The position numbers and the translations under genes are program-made. A DNA stretch of 64,000 nucleotides from Balneolaceae bacterium (GTDB lineage: Bacteria; Bacteroidota; Rhodothermia; Balneolales; Balneolaceae): positions 575,262-639,261 of the forward strand of contig JAEPQE010000001.1 of the NCBI GenBank assembly GCA_017640665.1. The letters run 5' to 3'. The notes beneath the pieces were generated by a model, which made no database searches, was not told the DNA's origin, and saw only the letters and a program-made list of their open reading frames with translations. Of the stretch, positions 26,090 through 35,018 are shown piece by piece. The number at the start of each line of letters is the position of its first letter. Position 1 is the first letter of the stretch.

Positions 26090-27036
26090 TACATCGACTC
26101 CAGCATTTTTTTGAGCACCGTTTGCATAGATACAATCCGGTTTGCAGCTTCTTCAATTACGAGGCTATCAGAGCTGTCCAACACGGCATCTTCAACCACC
26201 TGATTTCTGCGTACCGGAAGGCAATGCATAAACTTCGCTTTATTGGTGAACTTCATTTTCTCAACAGTAATCATCCATTTCGGATCGTTTGAAAGGACCT
26301 TTCCATATTCGGTATAGCTGCTCCAGTTTTTGGCATAGATGAAGTCTGCATCTTCGAACGCCTTTTGTTGATCGTATTCGGGCTTAAAATCTCCCAAGTA
26401 CTGAGGAGCTAATTCGTAGCCTTTCGGGTGAGTGATGGTTAACTCAACATCAGCAACTGTCATCCATTCCACAAAAGAATTTGCTACCGCTTGAGGGATG
26501 GCCCTTGGATGCGGAGCCCAGGTTAAAACCACTTTTGGTTTTGCTACTTTTTTGTGCTCCTCAATAGTAATTAAATCGGCTAAAGCCTGCAGCGGATGTC
26601 CGGTTGAAGACTCCATATTAATCACCGGTACTCCGCAGTAGTTAACAAAAGCAGATAGTATTTTTTCTGAGTAATCTTCGTCCCGATCTTTTAATTCTGC
26701 AAAAGCCCGGATGGCAACAACGTCGAAATAGGCTCCAATCACAGCTGCAGCTTCTCTGATGTGTTCGGCTGAGTCGCCATTCATTACAGCGCCATCTGCA
26801 AACTCTAATTTCCAACTCCCTGCGTCAACATCCAGAACGACAGCATCTAATCCAAGATTCTGCGCGGCTCTTTGTGAACTAAGTCTGGTTCGTAAACTTG
26901 GATTCAGAAAAAGCAGGCAGATCGATTTATTCTTTCCGAGTGACTTCCATCCAAATGGATTAGCCTTCACCTCTTTTGCTTCCTCCAATAAGTCCGGAAG
27001 ACTTGATATATCCTTAATGTTCAGGAATTGATTCAC
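26089..27036 (-). CDS. argF': N-acetyl- or N-succinylornithine carbamoyltransferase (ArgF')
   Basis: 315 residues, GTG start overlapping the argD stop. Carbamoyl-phosphate loop reads FLNPSLRTRLSSQ instead of the STRTR of ordinary ornithine carbamoyltransferase. MHCLPVRRNQVVEDAVLDS and the ESSTGHPLQALADL region match the acylornithine branch found in Bacteroidota and Xanthomonas. Product is acylcitrulline. Whether the acyl group is acetyl or succinyl cannot be decided from what I can see, though succinyl is the form known from Bacteroides. Confidence 0.9.
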   Translation of the reverse strand: MNQFLNIKDISSLPDLLEEAKEVKANPFGWKSLGKNKSICLLFLNPSLRTRLSSQRAAQNLGLDAVVLDVDAGSWKLEFADGAVMNGDSAEHIREAAAVIGAYFDVVAIRAFAELKDRDEDYSEKILSAFVNYCGVPVINMESSTGHPLQALADLITIEEHKKVAKPKVVLTWAPHPRAIPQAVANSFVEWMTVADVELTITHPKGYELAPQYLGDFKPEYDQQKAFEDADFIYAKNWSSYTEYGKVLSNDPKWMITVEKMKFTNKAKFMHCLPVRRNQVVEDAVLDSSDSLVIEEAANRIVSMQTVLKKMLESM

Positions 27037-28160
27037 TTCAGCGCCTCCTTCAGGGAGTCGATAAACTGATCTGCTTCCTTGTAGGTGATATTTAATGGTG
27101 GCAACAAACGGATTATGTTTTTGTTGGAAGAAGACCCTGTAAACACGTGCTGCTCATACAATAGTCTTTTTCTTAGATCCGCAACGGGAAAACCGAATTC
27201 TGCTCCAATCATCAAACCTCTGCCCCTTACTTCTTTTACTTCGTCAATCTTTTTTAGGGCTTCAACAAGGTAATTCCCAACATTGGCTGCATTTTTAATG
27301 AGTTTTTCATTTTCAATGACTTCCAATACCGCCAATGCTGCCGCACAAGCCAGGTGATTCCCGCCGAAAGTAGTTCCCAGCATGCCATGTTTGGCTTCGA
27401 ATTTTGGATGCGTGATAATCCCTCCAACTGGAAATCCATTTCCCATTCCCTTCGCTATTGTAATAATATCAGGTTGAATGAATGCATGCTGATGGGCAAA
27501 AAACCGACCCGTTCGCCCAAAACCTGATTGAACTTCATCCAGAATCAATATTGTATCGGTTTCATCACATAATGTGCGAAGATGTCTCAGAAAATCAGCG
27601 CTGGGTTCTATAATCCCTGCAACACCCTGGATTCCTTCGATCAATACACTACTTATATCTCCTTTTTTGAGTTCTGCCTCAACCCCCTCAAAATCTTCAA
27701 AAGCAAAACGGACTACTTCCGCCCCTTCATTCACTGGAAACAGAATATCAGGGTTATGAGTAGCGGCAACCGCAAGTGATGTTCGCCCATGGAAAGCCCC
27801 ATCAAAAGCGACGATTTTCTTTCGCTGATTATATGCAGAAGCTACTTTTAGTGCGTTTTCAATAGCCTCAGCCCCAGAGTTACAGAGAAAAAGATTCCAG
27901 TTATAATAGCCACAAACTTCACCCAGTTTATGTGCCAGATCTTTTTGAATTGTGATCGGCACTGAATTAGAATAAAAGCCCAGTTTTCCCAGTTGCTCGG
28001 TCACGCGCTCTACATAATGCGGATGTCCATGCCCGATGGAAATAACAGCGTGTCCGCCATAAAAATCTAAATAGGCGGTGTGTTGACGATCATATACCAG
28101 ACAGCCATCAGCCTCTACCGGCTCTACATTAAATAAAGGATATACTTCGAATAATCTCAT
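27033..28160 (-). CDS. argD: Acyl-ornithine aminotransferase
   Basis: 375 residues, class III PLP aminotransferase converting acylglutamate semialdehyde to acylornithine. The PLP lysine is in DIITIAKGMGNGFPVGG; LCNSGAEAIENALKVA, AFHGRTSLAVAAT and ILDEVQSGFGRTG are canonical. It overlaps proC (ATGA) and argF' (GTGA) by four bases each, consistent with translational coupling. Confidence 0.94.
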   Translation of the reverse strand: MRLFEVYPLFNVEPVEADGCLVYDRQHTAYLDFYGGHAVISIGHGHPHYVERVTEQLGKLGFYSNSVPITIQKDLAHKLGEVCGYYNWNLFLCNSGAEAIENALKVASAYNQRKKIVAFDGAFHGRTSLAVAATHNPDILFPVNEGAEVVRFAFEDFEGVEAELKKGDISSVLIEGIQGVAGIIEPSADFLRHLRTLCDETDTILILDEVQSGFGRTGRFFAHQHAFIQPDIITIAKGMGNGFPVGGIITHPKFEAKHGMLGTTFGGNHLACAAALAVLEVIENEKLIKNAANVGNYLVEALKKIDEVKEVRGRGLMIGAEFGFPVADLRKRLLYEQHVFTGSSSNKNIIRLLPPLNITYKEADQFIDSLKEALK

Positions 28161-28960
28161 TCCGTAATTCGGTTTATTTTTTCGAAGGAGGCCACAATTC
28201 CCTTTATAAGTGCAGAGCTCAATCCCTGATGTTCCATCTCATTTAAGCCGGCAATAGTGCATCCCATTGGAGTAGTTACTTTATCAATTTCTCTTTCGGG
28301 ATGAGCGCTTCCTTCCACCAGCAACGAAGCCGCACCTCGCGCCGTTTGCATAGCTATTTTCTGAGCTTCTTCGGCTTCAAATCCAAGCTCAATTCCGCCT
28401 TGAGTTGCCGCCCGGATATAACGAAGAAAGAAGGCGATTCCACTGGCTGCCAGCACCGTTGCAGCTTTCATCAGGCGCTCTTCGATAATAAGTGTTTCTC
28501 CCAATGACTTAAACATTTCTTCTACTTTTGAGAGATGATCACCAGCCAGCTCATTCCCGCAAACACACGTCATAGATTCCGAAATGGCTGCAGCAGTATT
28601 AGGCATAGCCCGGATAATGGCGAACTCATCCTTCAAATAACTTTGAATCACATCCAGAGAAACCCCGGTTATTGTTGATACCAGTATGTGCTTCTTTGCA
28701 TCCAATACTGGCTCTATTCCTTTCACCACATCCTCAAGCTGTTTGGGCTGTACACACAGAAAAATGTAAGTAGCTTTAGAAACCGCTTCTTTGTTATCTG
28801 AAGTAGTTTGAAAACCTCGTTCTTTCAGGTGATCAAGTCTTGATAAATGACGGCGGGTCAGAGTGATATTTCCTGCACCAAAATTTCCTGCGAATCCTTT
28901 GGCTATAGCTTCACCCAGATTCCCCGCTCCTAGAATGGCTATATGTTTGTTAGTACTCAT
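28157..28960 (-). CDS. proC: Pyrroline-5-carboxylate reductase
   Basis: 267 residues. N-terminal Rossmann motif ILGAGNLGEAIAKGF and C-terminal signature of ProC (HPEREIDKVTTPMGCTIAGL, LKGIVASFEKINRITE-like tail). Makes proline from pyrroline-5-carboxylate. Its position inside the arginine cluster, between argC and argD with 2- and 4-base junctions, couples proline and arginine synthesis, an arrangement also known in other Bacteroidota. Confidence 0.93.
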   Translation of the reverse strand: MSTNKHIAILGAGNLGEAIAKGFAGNFGAGNITLTRRHLSRLDHLKERGFQTTSDNKEAVSKATYIFLCVQPKQLEDVVKGIEPVLDAKKHILVSTITGVSLDVIQSYLKDEFAIIRAMPNTAAAISESMTCVCGNELAGDHLSKVEEMFKSLGETLIIEERLMKAATVLAASGIAFFLRYIRAATQGGIELGFEAEEAQKIAMQTARGAASLLVEGSAHPEREIDKVTTPMGCTIAGLNEMEHQGLSSALIKGIVASFEKINRITE

Positions 28961-28962
28961 AA

Positions 28963-29928
28963 TTAAAATACTGAAGATTTCAGATTAAGTCCGGTCGTTT
29001 CTTCTAGTCCGAACATCAAATTCATGTTTTGAATGGCTTGCCCTGAGGCTCCTTTTACTAAATTATCGATCACTCCTGTGATCAGGATTTGACCTCCTTC
29101 CTTTTTTAGGTGAAGAATGGCTTTGTTGGTATTCACTACTCGTTTCACATCCAGTTCTGTTTCTGAGAGATGAACAAAAGGATTGGAGGAATAATAGCCC
29201 TGATACAATTTTTTAATTTCCGCTTCACTTGCTTCAATCTTTAAATAACATGCGGCCAGTATTCCTCTGGCAAATGCCCCCCGCATAGGGATAAAATGAA
29301 TATCGTTGTTAAATTCATTCTGGAGCTGATTCAGACTTTGTTTAATCTCGCCCAAATGCTGATGTGTAAATGCCTTATACACTGAAGCGTTATTACTCCT
29401 CCAACTGAAATGAGTCGTTGAAGAGTGATTCTGACCCGCGCCGGTACTTCCCGTAATGGCTGTCACATGCACATCATCATTCAATAATCCGACAGAAGCT
29501 AATGGCAATAAACTAAGTTGAATACAAGTAGCAAAGCATCCGGGATTTGCAATATGATGGGCTGATTTAATTTCCTCCCGATTCAGTTCCGGTAATCCAT
29601 ATATAAAATTATGGTCTGAATTTTTTATTCGAAAATCTGAACTTAAATCAATGACTTTGATAGCTGATGAAATCAATTCGCTTTCGATAATCTCTTTTGA
29701 TTTTCCATGACCAGAGCACAAGAAAATCACGTCCGAATCGGGCTTCAGCTTATCAGAAAAAACCAACTCTGTTTCGCCTTCTAAATCCAGATGAGCATCA
29801 CTTACCAGCTTGCCTTTATGACTCCTGCTCATTACAGAAATCACTTCTGTTTCAGGGTGATGATTCAAGAGCCTTAGCAGCTCCCCGGCTGTGTAACCTG
29901 CTCCTCCTATAATACTGACTTTAATCAT
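28963..29928 (-). CDS. argC: N-acyl-gamma-glutamyl-phosphate reductase
   Basis: 321 residues. IIGGAGYTAGELLRLLNHHP is the NADP-binding start and the catalytic cysteine is in HIANPGCFATCIQ. GSTGAGQNHS and the C-terminal region match ArgC. Reduces acylglutamyl phosphate to the semialdehyde. Its start lies inside the 3' end of argG (eight-base overlap). Confidence 0.95.
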   Translation of the reverse strand: MIKVSIIGGAGYTAGELLRLLNHHPETEVISVMSRSHKGKLVSDAHLDLEGETELVFSDKLKPDSDVIFLCSGHGKSKEIIESELISSAIKVIDLSSDFRIKNSDHNFIYGLPELNREEIKSAHHIANPGCFATCIQLSLLPLASVGLLNDDVHVTAITGSTGAGQNHSSTTHFSWRSNNASVYKAFTHQHLGEIKQSLNQLQNEFNNDIHFIPMRGAFARGILAACYLKIEASEAEIKKLYQGYYSSNPFVHLSETELDVKRVVNTNKAILHLKKEGGQILITGVIDNLVKGASGQAIQNMNLMFGLEETTGLNLKSSVF

Positions 29929-31114
29929 CCTGAACTCCTCTTTGAATTAGTGCGGCATTACTCAGAATTTTGGTGAAGCCCTTGACATCTTCGCCGCTCC
30001 AACCCTGGTTCATCTCGCCGTACTGCCCAAATTTTGAAGCCATTAAATCATACTTCGACTCGATTCCCTGCAACTCAAATCGCTTGGGTTCCAGTTTTAC
30101 AAAGACCTTTCCGGTCACATTTTGCTGAGTGCTCTTTAAAAAAGTTTCGATATCGCGCATCACAGGATCCAGAAACTGACCTTCGTGCATCAGCATCCCG
30201 TAAAACTCACCAAGTTGATCTTTCCAATACAACTGCCACTTTCCAAGAATGTGTTTCTCAAGTAATCGGTGCGCTTCAATAATGATGATTGGAGCCGCTG
30301 CCTCGAATCCAACCCGGCCTTTAATGCCAATGATGGTATCACCTACGTGGATACCTCTTCCGATTCCATAAGGCGCTGCAATGCTCGTTAATTGTTTAAT
30401 CGCCTTAACAGGTGTTAATCGTTCTTCGTTAATCGTTAATAGCTCTCCTTCCTGAAAGCCTAATTCCACAATTAACGAATCTCGATTAACGAAAGGAGTT
30501 GGCCATGCTTCTTCGGGAAGATTTTTGTTTGAAGTAAGTGTTTCTGCTCCTCCAACTGATGTACCCCAAAGTCCTTTATTTATGGAGTATTTTGCTTTCC
30601 CCCATTCTTTATTAATCCCATGACTTTTCAAGTATTCAACTTCTTCTTCGCGACTCAGTTTTTGATCACGGATTGGAGTGATGATTTCTATTTCGGGAGC
30701 AAGCACATTAAACACCAGGTCGAAACGAACCTGATCATTTCCTGCGCCGGTACTTCCATGTGCAATAGCATCTGCTCCGATTTCTTTCGCATAATCAGCG
30801 AGTGCAATAGCTTGAAATATCCGCTCTGCGCTTACTGATAATGGATAGGTGTGGTTTTTCAGTACGTTCCCGGCAATCAGGTGCCTGATTCCTTTTTGAT
30901 AGAATTCTTCTTCAACGTCAATACAAACATGATGTTGAATACCTAAATCAGAAGCCTTTTTTGCTAATTCTTGCTGCTCAGCTTCATCAAATCCACCGGT
31001 ATTTATAGCGGCAGTCCAGACTTCATAGCCTTTGTCTTTAGCCAGATGGATCGCACAGTAACTCGTATCGAGCCCTCCACTGAATGCGAGTAATACTTTT
31101 TTGTTTTTATTCAT
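29921..31114 (-). CDS. argG: Argininosuccinate synthase
   Basis: 397 residues. ATP pyrophosphatase loop AFSGGLDTSYCAIHL, plus AHGSTGAGNDQVRFDL and SINKGLWGTSVGG, all standard. Ligates citrulline and aspartate. Second gene of the cluster; a 145-base gap carrying a dispersed repeat separates it from the GNAT gene. Confidence 0.95.
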   Translation of the reverse strand: MNKNKKVLLAFSGGLDTSYCAIHLAKDKGYEVWTAAINTGGFDEAEQQELAKKASDLGIQHHVCIDVEEEFYQKGIRHLIAGNVLKNHTYPLSVSAERIFQAIALADYAKEIGADAIAHGSTGAGNDQVRFDLVFNVLAPEIEIITPIRDQKLSREEEVEYLKSHGINKEWGKAKYSINKGLWGTSVGGAETLTSNKNLPEEAWPTPFVNRDSLIVELGFQEGELLTINEERLTPVKAIKQLTSIAAPYGIGRGIHVGDTIIGIKGRVGFEAAAPIIIIEAHRLLEKHILGKWQLYWKDQLGEFYGMLMHEGQFLDPVMRDIETFLKSTQQNVTGKVFVKLEPKRFELQGIESKYDLMASKFGQYGEMNQGWSGEDVKGFTKILSNAALIQRGVQDD

Positions 31115-31132
31115 TATTTAATTCCTGTTTAA

Positions 31133-31239
31133 GTCATTCCGGACTTTGCCAAGGGCATTCCTTCGGAAGATCCGGAATCCGGATTCCTGCAATCGCCCCG
31201 CCTTCCAAAGTATACCTGCGGCGGACAGGCAGGAATGAC
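31133..31239. repeat. 107-bp dispersed repeat within the arginine cluster
   Basis: Bounded by GTCATTCC (31133-31140) and GGAATGAC (31232-31239). Internal palindromes GATCCGGAATCCGGATTC and CCTGCGGCGGACAGGCAGG are visible. It fills the space between the GNAT gene and argG and belongs to the same general class as the element at 19721-19786. Confidence 0.65.
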
Positions 31240-31259
31240 TCTATTCAATTTAGTTTTTA

Positions 31260-31901
31260 TCAAAATATCTTTGCTTGTTTTAATGCTTTCTGAAAAGCCG
31301 CCTTTTTCATTTGAACCCAACGGTAGAACTTGTTGATGTTCTGCTCGCGCTGAGGTTTAGAATTTTTATTAGGTTTATTTGGATCAAACAACATCCCGGT
31401 ACACAAACAATTTTTGCGATGATTTCGAGTAAGGATATCGTAGTTCGGACAACTCTGACATCCTTTCCAGAATGTGTCATCCTTGGTAAGTTCTGAGAAA
31501 GTAACCGGCCTGTAGCCAAGATCAGAATTAATCTTCATTACAGGTAAACTGGTGGTAATACCGAACAATTTTGATTCTGGATATTTCTTTCGGGAAAGCT
31601 CAAAAGCCTTGGCTTTAATTTTCTTAGCCAGTCCCTGTCCGCGATAATCCCAATGAACTATCAATCCTGAATTCACAACGTATTTCTTTTCTTCCCAAAT
31701 TTCTATGTAGCAGAAACCCGCCAGTTGATCATTATCCAGAGCAATTACAGCATTTCCATTCTGCATTTTGGTTTTGATGTATTCCGGATCACGTTTTGCA
31801 ATACCGGTACCGCGTTGTTTTGCGGCCGCTTCGATCAATTCACAAATAGCTTTGGCATAGCCAAAATGTGCGGAAGTTGCATAGTGAATAATAACGGACA
31901 T
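31260..31901 (-). CDS. GNAT acyltransferase, probable N-acylglutamate synthase of the arginine pathway
   Basis: 213 residues. GNAT core: VVNSGLIVHWDYRGQGLAKKIKAKA holds the acyl-CoA loop RGQGLAKK. A C-terminal extension carries four cysteines (CQSCPNYD, NCLCTGM) and a basic tail. No ArgA or ArgJ is present elsewhere in the cluster, and GNAT genes at this position in Bacteroidota have been proposed as N-acyl (succinyl) glutamate synthases. That role is therefore inferred from context. First gene of the leftward arginine cluster. Confidence 0.8.
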   Translation of the reverse strand: MSVIIHYATSAHFGYAKAICELIEAAAKQRGTGIAKRDPEYIKTKMQNGNAVIALDNDQLAGFCYIEIWEEKKYVVNSGLIVHWDYRGQGLAKKIKAKAFELSRKKYPESKLFGITTSLPVMKINSDLGYRPVTFSELTKDDTFWKGCQSCPNYDILTRNHRKNCLCTGMLFDPNKPNKNSKPQREQNINKFYRWVQMKKAAFQKALKQAKIF

Positions 31902-32191
31902 GATGTTGAGTGTGTGAGTGAGCTGAAAGTACAGCTGTTAAAATTAGAATTGAGGAAAAGGTGGGCGCCATCCGCCGACTGGCAGGTGACTTATGTATAG
32001 CTTTACCGCCGCCGCGGAATCCGTGGGGAGGGTAATACGTCAATTCTATGTGCAAGAGTGCTTTGCATAGCTAAAAGAAAAGGAATTGAGTTTTTAAATC
32101 CAATACATGGATGGAAAGTTTTTCTCAATGGAAACCTTCAAAATAATAATATCTTAACGCCAATTCTATTAATTCTAATCAACTCACGTGC
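31902..32191. promoter_or_regulatory. Divergent control region of the arginine cluster
   Basis: No gene seen. It must hold the promoter of the leftward arginine cluster and that of the rightward outer-membrane gene. An imperfect inverted repeat, TATGTGCAAGAG...TTTGCATA, spans 32047-32069 and is a weak candidate operator. A CCGCCGACTGGCAGG hairpin element (about 31972-31986) resembles the dispersed repeats. Confidence 0.3.
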
Positions 32192-33424
32192 ATGAAAACA
32201 CGTCTACTCATCACGCTAATCTTTATTTTTATTTTAACAATTAGTCTAAATCTATATGCTCAGGACCAAATCATAAAGAGAGATGGAACAGTTATTGAGG
32301 GAAGGGTTAGTTTCAGCACAAACAATTACAACGATCTTATTAAAGTAAACAACGATGAAATAGATGCTGAAGAAGTAGAAAAAATCCTATTTGGGAATGG
32401 AGTCGAAGTTATCTCTGAAGAGATTCTTTATTATAACACAGATCTCAAAATCGAGATATCTAAGTTTGCGTTAATAGAATTGATTCTGGATGGAGATGCT
32501 GAGTTATATAGTTATAAAGGTGATCACTTTAACTTTGCTTTAAGAGTTAATGGAAAAATAAGTGCATTACAACAGCTACCTCCCAATACTAAAACAGAGC
32601 AAGCTCAAACATATAAAGTAGTCCTGTTAGTTAAACTAGAAGAATGTGCTCCAAGATCTAATATATTTCAAAGTAGATATGATCGGAAATCACTTTATGG
32701 CTTGGTGGATAGATACAATAGATGTAAAAGAGGAGAGGAAATTGATCCGCCTATTGTGATTACACGAATCCCATCTACCAAAATTTCTTTTTCTTTAGGT
32801 GTAAATCACGCTACTCACTCAATAGAAGCAAGAGTCAACGAATTTAATAATGGTGTTCTGAGGCAAGTTGGCGAAATACAACAACTCCATATCCCCAGCA
32901 ATGATCTTGCCTTGGATTTATTTATCCATCAACCTATTCTTAATAGTGAAAATCCTTTTCTTCAAGCGGGTTTAGGATACCGAAAGTTTGATTTTAAAGT
33001 AAAAACTTTAGATGATCGCATTCATATTGATAATCTGACTCAAAACGAAGCCAATATTGATTTAGGTATTAATTTAAAAGTCCTTCCGAATAATAAGATA
33101 GTACCCGAGGCTAGTTTAGGAGCGTTTTACTGGGCACTAATAAATCCAAAAAACCTTACTAGCAATGCCATTGGTAACATACCAGTACTAAGTTCTGAAT
33201 CATACAAGAAAAGTGGTCTTGGATTATTCTATCAGCTTTATTTGAGTTACTATACTAACGACAGCTGGAGCTTTTTTCTTAGTTTAAGGCAGCAAATCAG
33301 AATGGAGGATCACATCTACACAAACAAAATTAATGAAACATTTTTAAGAAGATTATATAATGACGTTTTACATCTAAATTTTGTACCCTCATTTGGCGCT
33401 TCTTATTCCCTTAATAGGGATTAA
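32192..33424 (+). CDS. Outer-membrane beta-barrel protein, paralogue 1
   Basis: 410 residues with signal peptide (LLITLIFIFILTISLNLYAQ). The N-terminal 120 residues form a small domain beginning DQIIKRDGTVIEGRVSF, a pattern seen in Bacteroidota exported proteins. A central segment with two cysteines (EECAPRSN, NRCKRGEE) precedes a C-terminal region of alternating beta-strands (SFSLGVNHATHSIEARV onward) typical of a small barrel. It is clearly related to the next gene. Function unknown. Confidence 0.75.
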   Translation: MKTRLLITLIFIFILTISLNLYAQDQIIKRDGTVIEGRVSFSTNNYNDLIKVNNDEIDAEEVEKILFGNGVEVISEEILYYNTDLKIEISKFALIELILDGDAELYSYKGDHFNFALRVNGKISALQQLPPNTKTEQAQTYKVVLLVKLEECAPRSNIFQSRYDRKSLYGLVDRYNRCKRGEEIDPPIVITRIPSTKISFSLGVNHATHSIEARVNEFNNGVLRQVGEIQQLHIPSNDLALDLFIHQPILNSENPFLQAGLGYRKFDFKVKTLDDRIHIDNLTQNEANIDLGINLKVLPNNKIVPEASLGAFYWALINPKNLTSNAIGNIPVLSSESYKKSGLGLFYQLYLSYYTNDSWSFFLSLRQQIRMEDHIYTNKINETFLRRLYNDVLHLNFVPSFGASYSLNRD

Positions 33425-33597
33425 GAATACGCTTTTAAATCTCCTTCTTTTTTCTACTTAGGAGTACTTTTCATTTCTTTTCTCCTTTCAATAAATGGTT
33501 CCGATCTATAAACTGAAACTTAATTTTTCATTTGAAAACTGAATTTGTTTCCGATCTTTGTTAAATATGTATCTTATAAACTTGTTTAACTATAGTA

Positions 33598-34896
33598 TTG
33601 AAATCAGTGGGTAGGTTTTTCTCTTTTACTATTTTACTGTTAATTGTTGCTTTGAGTCAGGCCTTATACGCTCAGGATAAAATCATCCAGCTGAGCAGTA
33701 TTACTTTAGAAGGAGATGTGAGAATATTTTATGAAGATCTTGAAGACCTTATTCTTCTAGATGATGAACCTTTTGAGGCTAACCAAATTCAAAGGATTGA
33801 ACTACAATTTGGAAAAACACTTCACAATAGAAGGCTCGTATTTTATAATCCAAGAAGTGGTCATGTGATTGAGAAGTATGTCCTCCTTACCATTGTTTTA
33901 GGTGGGCAGACAAAACTTTATGGCTACGATGGCCCTAATTTCGATTTCGTTCTGGAGCATAATGGAAATTTATTCGCTTTGCTGGAAACCGAAAACACAA
34001 GCGAAAGAGACCGGGTTGAAAACTATAAATTCGTGCTTAATTCAGTACTTGAGTCTTGCACTACTTTTGATGAAATAGCCCTTATTGGTTATAACAGAAA
34101 AGATCTTTCCCGTCTTATTAACTCATACAACGTATGTAAAATGGAAAACCCGGAGTCTTCTAAAGCTACGGGTTCAGAAGGTTCAGAAAGAGTCTCTGAA
34201 TCAACTGGAAATGAAGCAGGTGGTAATGCTAATAGAAGTAAATCAGTAAGATCTCAAATTAGAAGAAATGAAATTACTTCGGTTTCATTATATACTGGTG
34301 TAAGTCATGCTTCCCACTCTTTAAAAACACGAATTCTTACCGATAGAGACATTGTTGATCAAAGAAATGTTACCTCAAATAATCTGGCCCTTGGTGGATT
34401 CTTTCAGAACAACCTGTTTAGCTCTAAAAAGCTATTCTTTGAATTAGGAGTGTATTATCGGCGATTAAACTTTGGGGTGCGTAGCGTAGAAAAGAATCTT
34501 ACCGTTGATAATCTTGCTGTACATGAAATTTCGATTGGAACCGGCCTGAATTATAAATTTTTGCCAACTGCCAAACTTTCTCCTGAAGTAACATTAGGTG
34601 GTTATGCATGGACTATGGGCGGACATGATAACTTATACCCAGAAACATCGGATCGTTTTCCGGCTTTACATTCGAAGTATTCCAGCCGCTCAGGAATAGG
34701 AGGCTCTTTTCGCGCGCTCTTAAATTATAAACTCAAAAATGACATCCATTTTTTTATTGCCGGAACCTATTTATTAAAAAACAGAGACGATGCCTTCACT
34801 AATCGGGTTCCTGGAGATTTAAAGGAAAAGATTAACGATTCTCTTACCAATAATTATACCGTCACTTTTGGACTTACCTTCTCGAATTCGAGATAA
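33598..34896 (+). CDS. Outer-membrane beta-barrel protein, paralogue 2
   Basis: 432 residues, TTG start. Same layout as the preceding gene: signal peptide ending LSQALYAQ, DKIIQLSSITLEGDV domain, a cysteine pair (LESCTTFDE, SYNVCKMEN), then barrel strands beginning SVSLYTGVSHASHSLKTRI and a DNLAVHEISIGTGLNYKFLP segment matching DNLTQNEANIDLGINLKVLP. It differs by a Ser/Gly/Asn-rich linker of about 35 residues before the barrel. The pair looks like a tandem duplication that has diverged strongly. Confidence 0.75.
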   Translation: MKSVGRFFSFTILLLIVALSQALYAQDKIIQLSSITLEGDVRIFYEDLEDLILLDDEPFEANQIQRIELQFGKTLHNRRLVFYNPRSGHVIEKYVLLTIVLGGQTKLYGYDGPNFDFVLEHNGNLFALLETENTSERDRVENYKFVLNSVLESCTTFDEIALIGYNRKDLSRLINSYNVCKMENPESSKATGSEGSERVSESTGNEAGGNANRSKSVRSQIRRNEITSVSLYTGVSHASHSLKTRILTDRDIVDQRNVTSNNLALGGFFQNNLFSSKKLFFELGVYYRRLNFGVRSVEKNLTVDNLAVHEISIGTGLNYKFLPTAKLSPEVTLGGYAWTMGGHDNLYPETSDRFPALHSKYSSRSGIGGSFRALLNYKLKNDIHFFIAGTYLLKNRDDAFTNRVPGDLKEKINDSLTNNYTVTFGLTFSNSR

Positions 34897-35018
34897 ATAC
34901 TTTTTATCAATTACCTGAAGTAGATAAATCCGGTTACTAAGAGGAACCTCTCCCGGTGTAACATTTCTTCACATGCAACTCCCGCACTTTATCGGTATTA
35001 TTGGCGTTATCAAAACCG

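Noticed and set aside
32047..32069. ArgR box for the arginine cluster
   Set aside because: Symmetry is imperfect and no regulator gene is in the window; kept only as a weak remark in the control-region entry.
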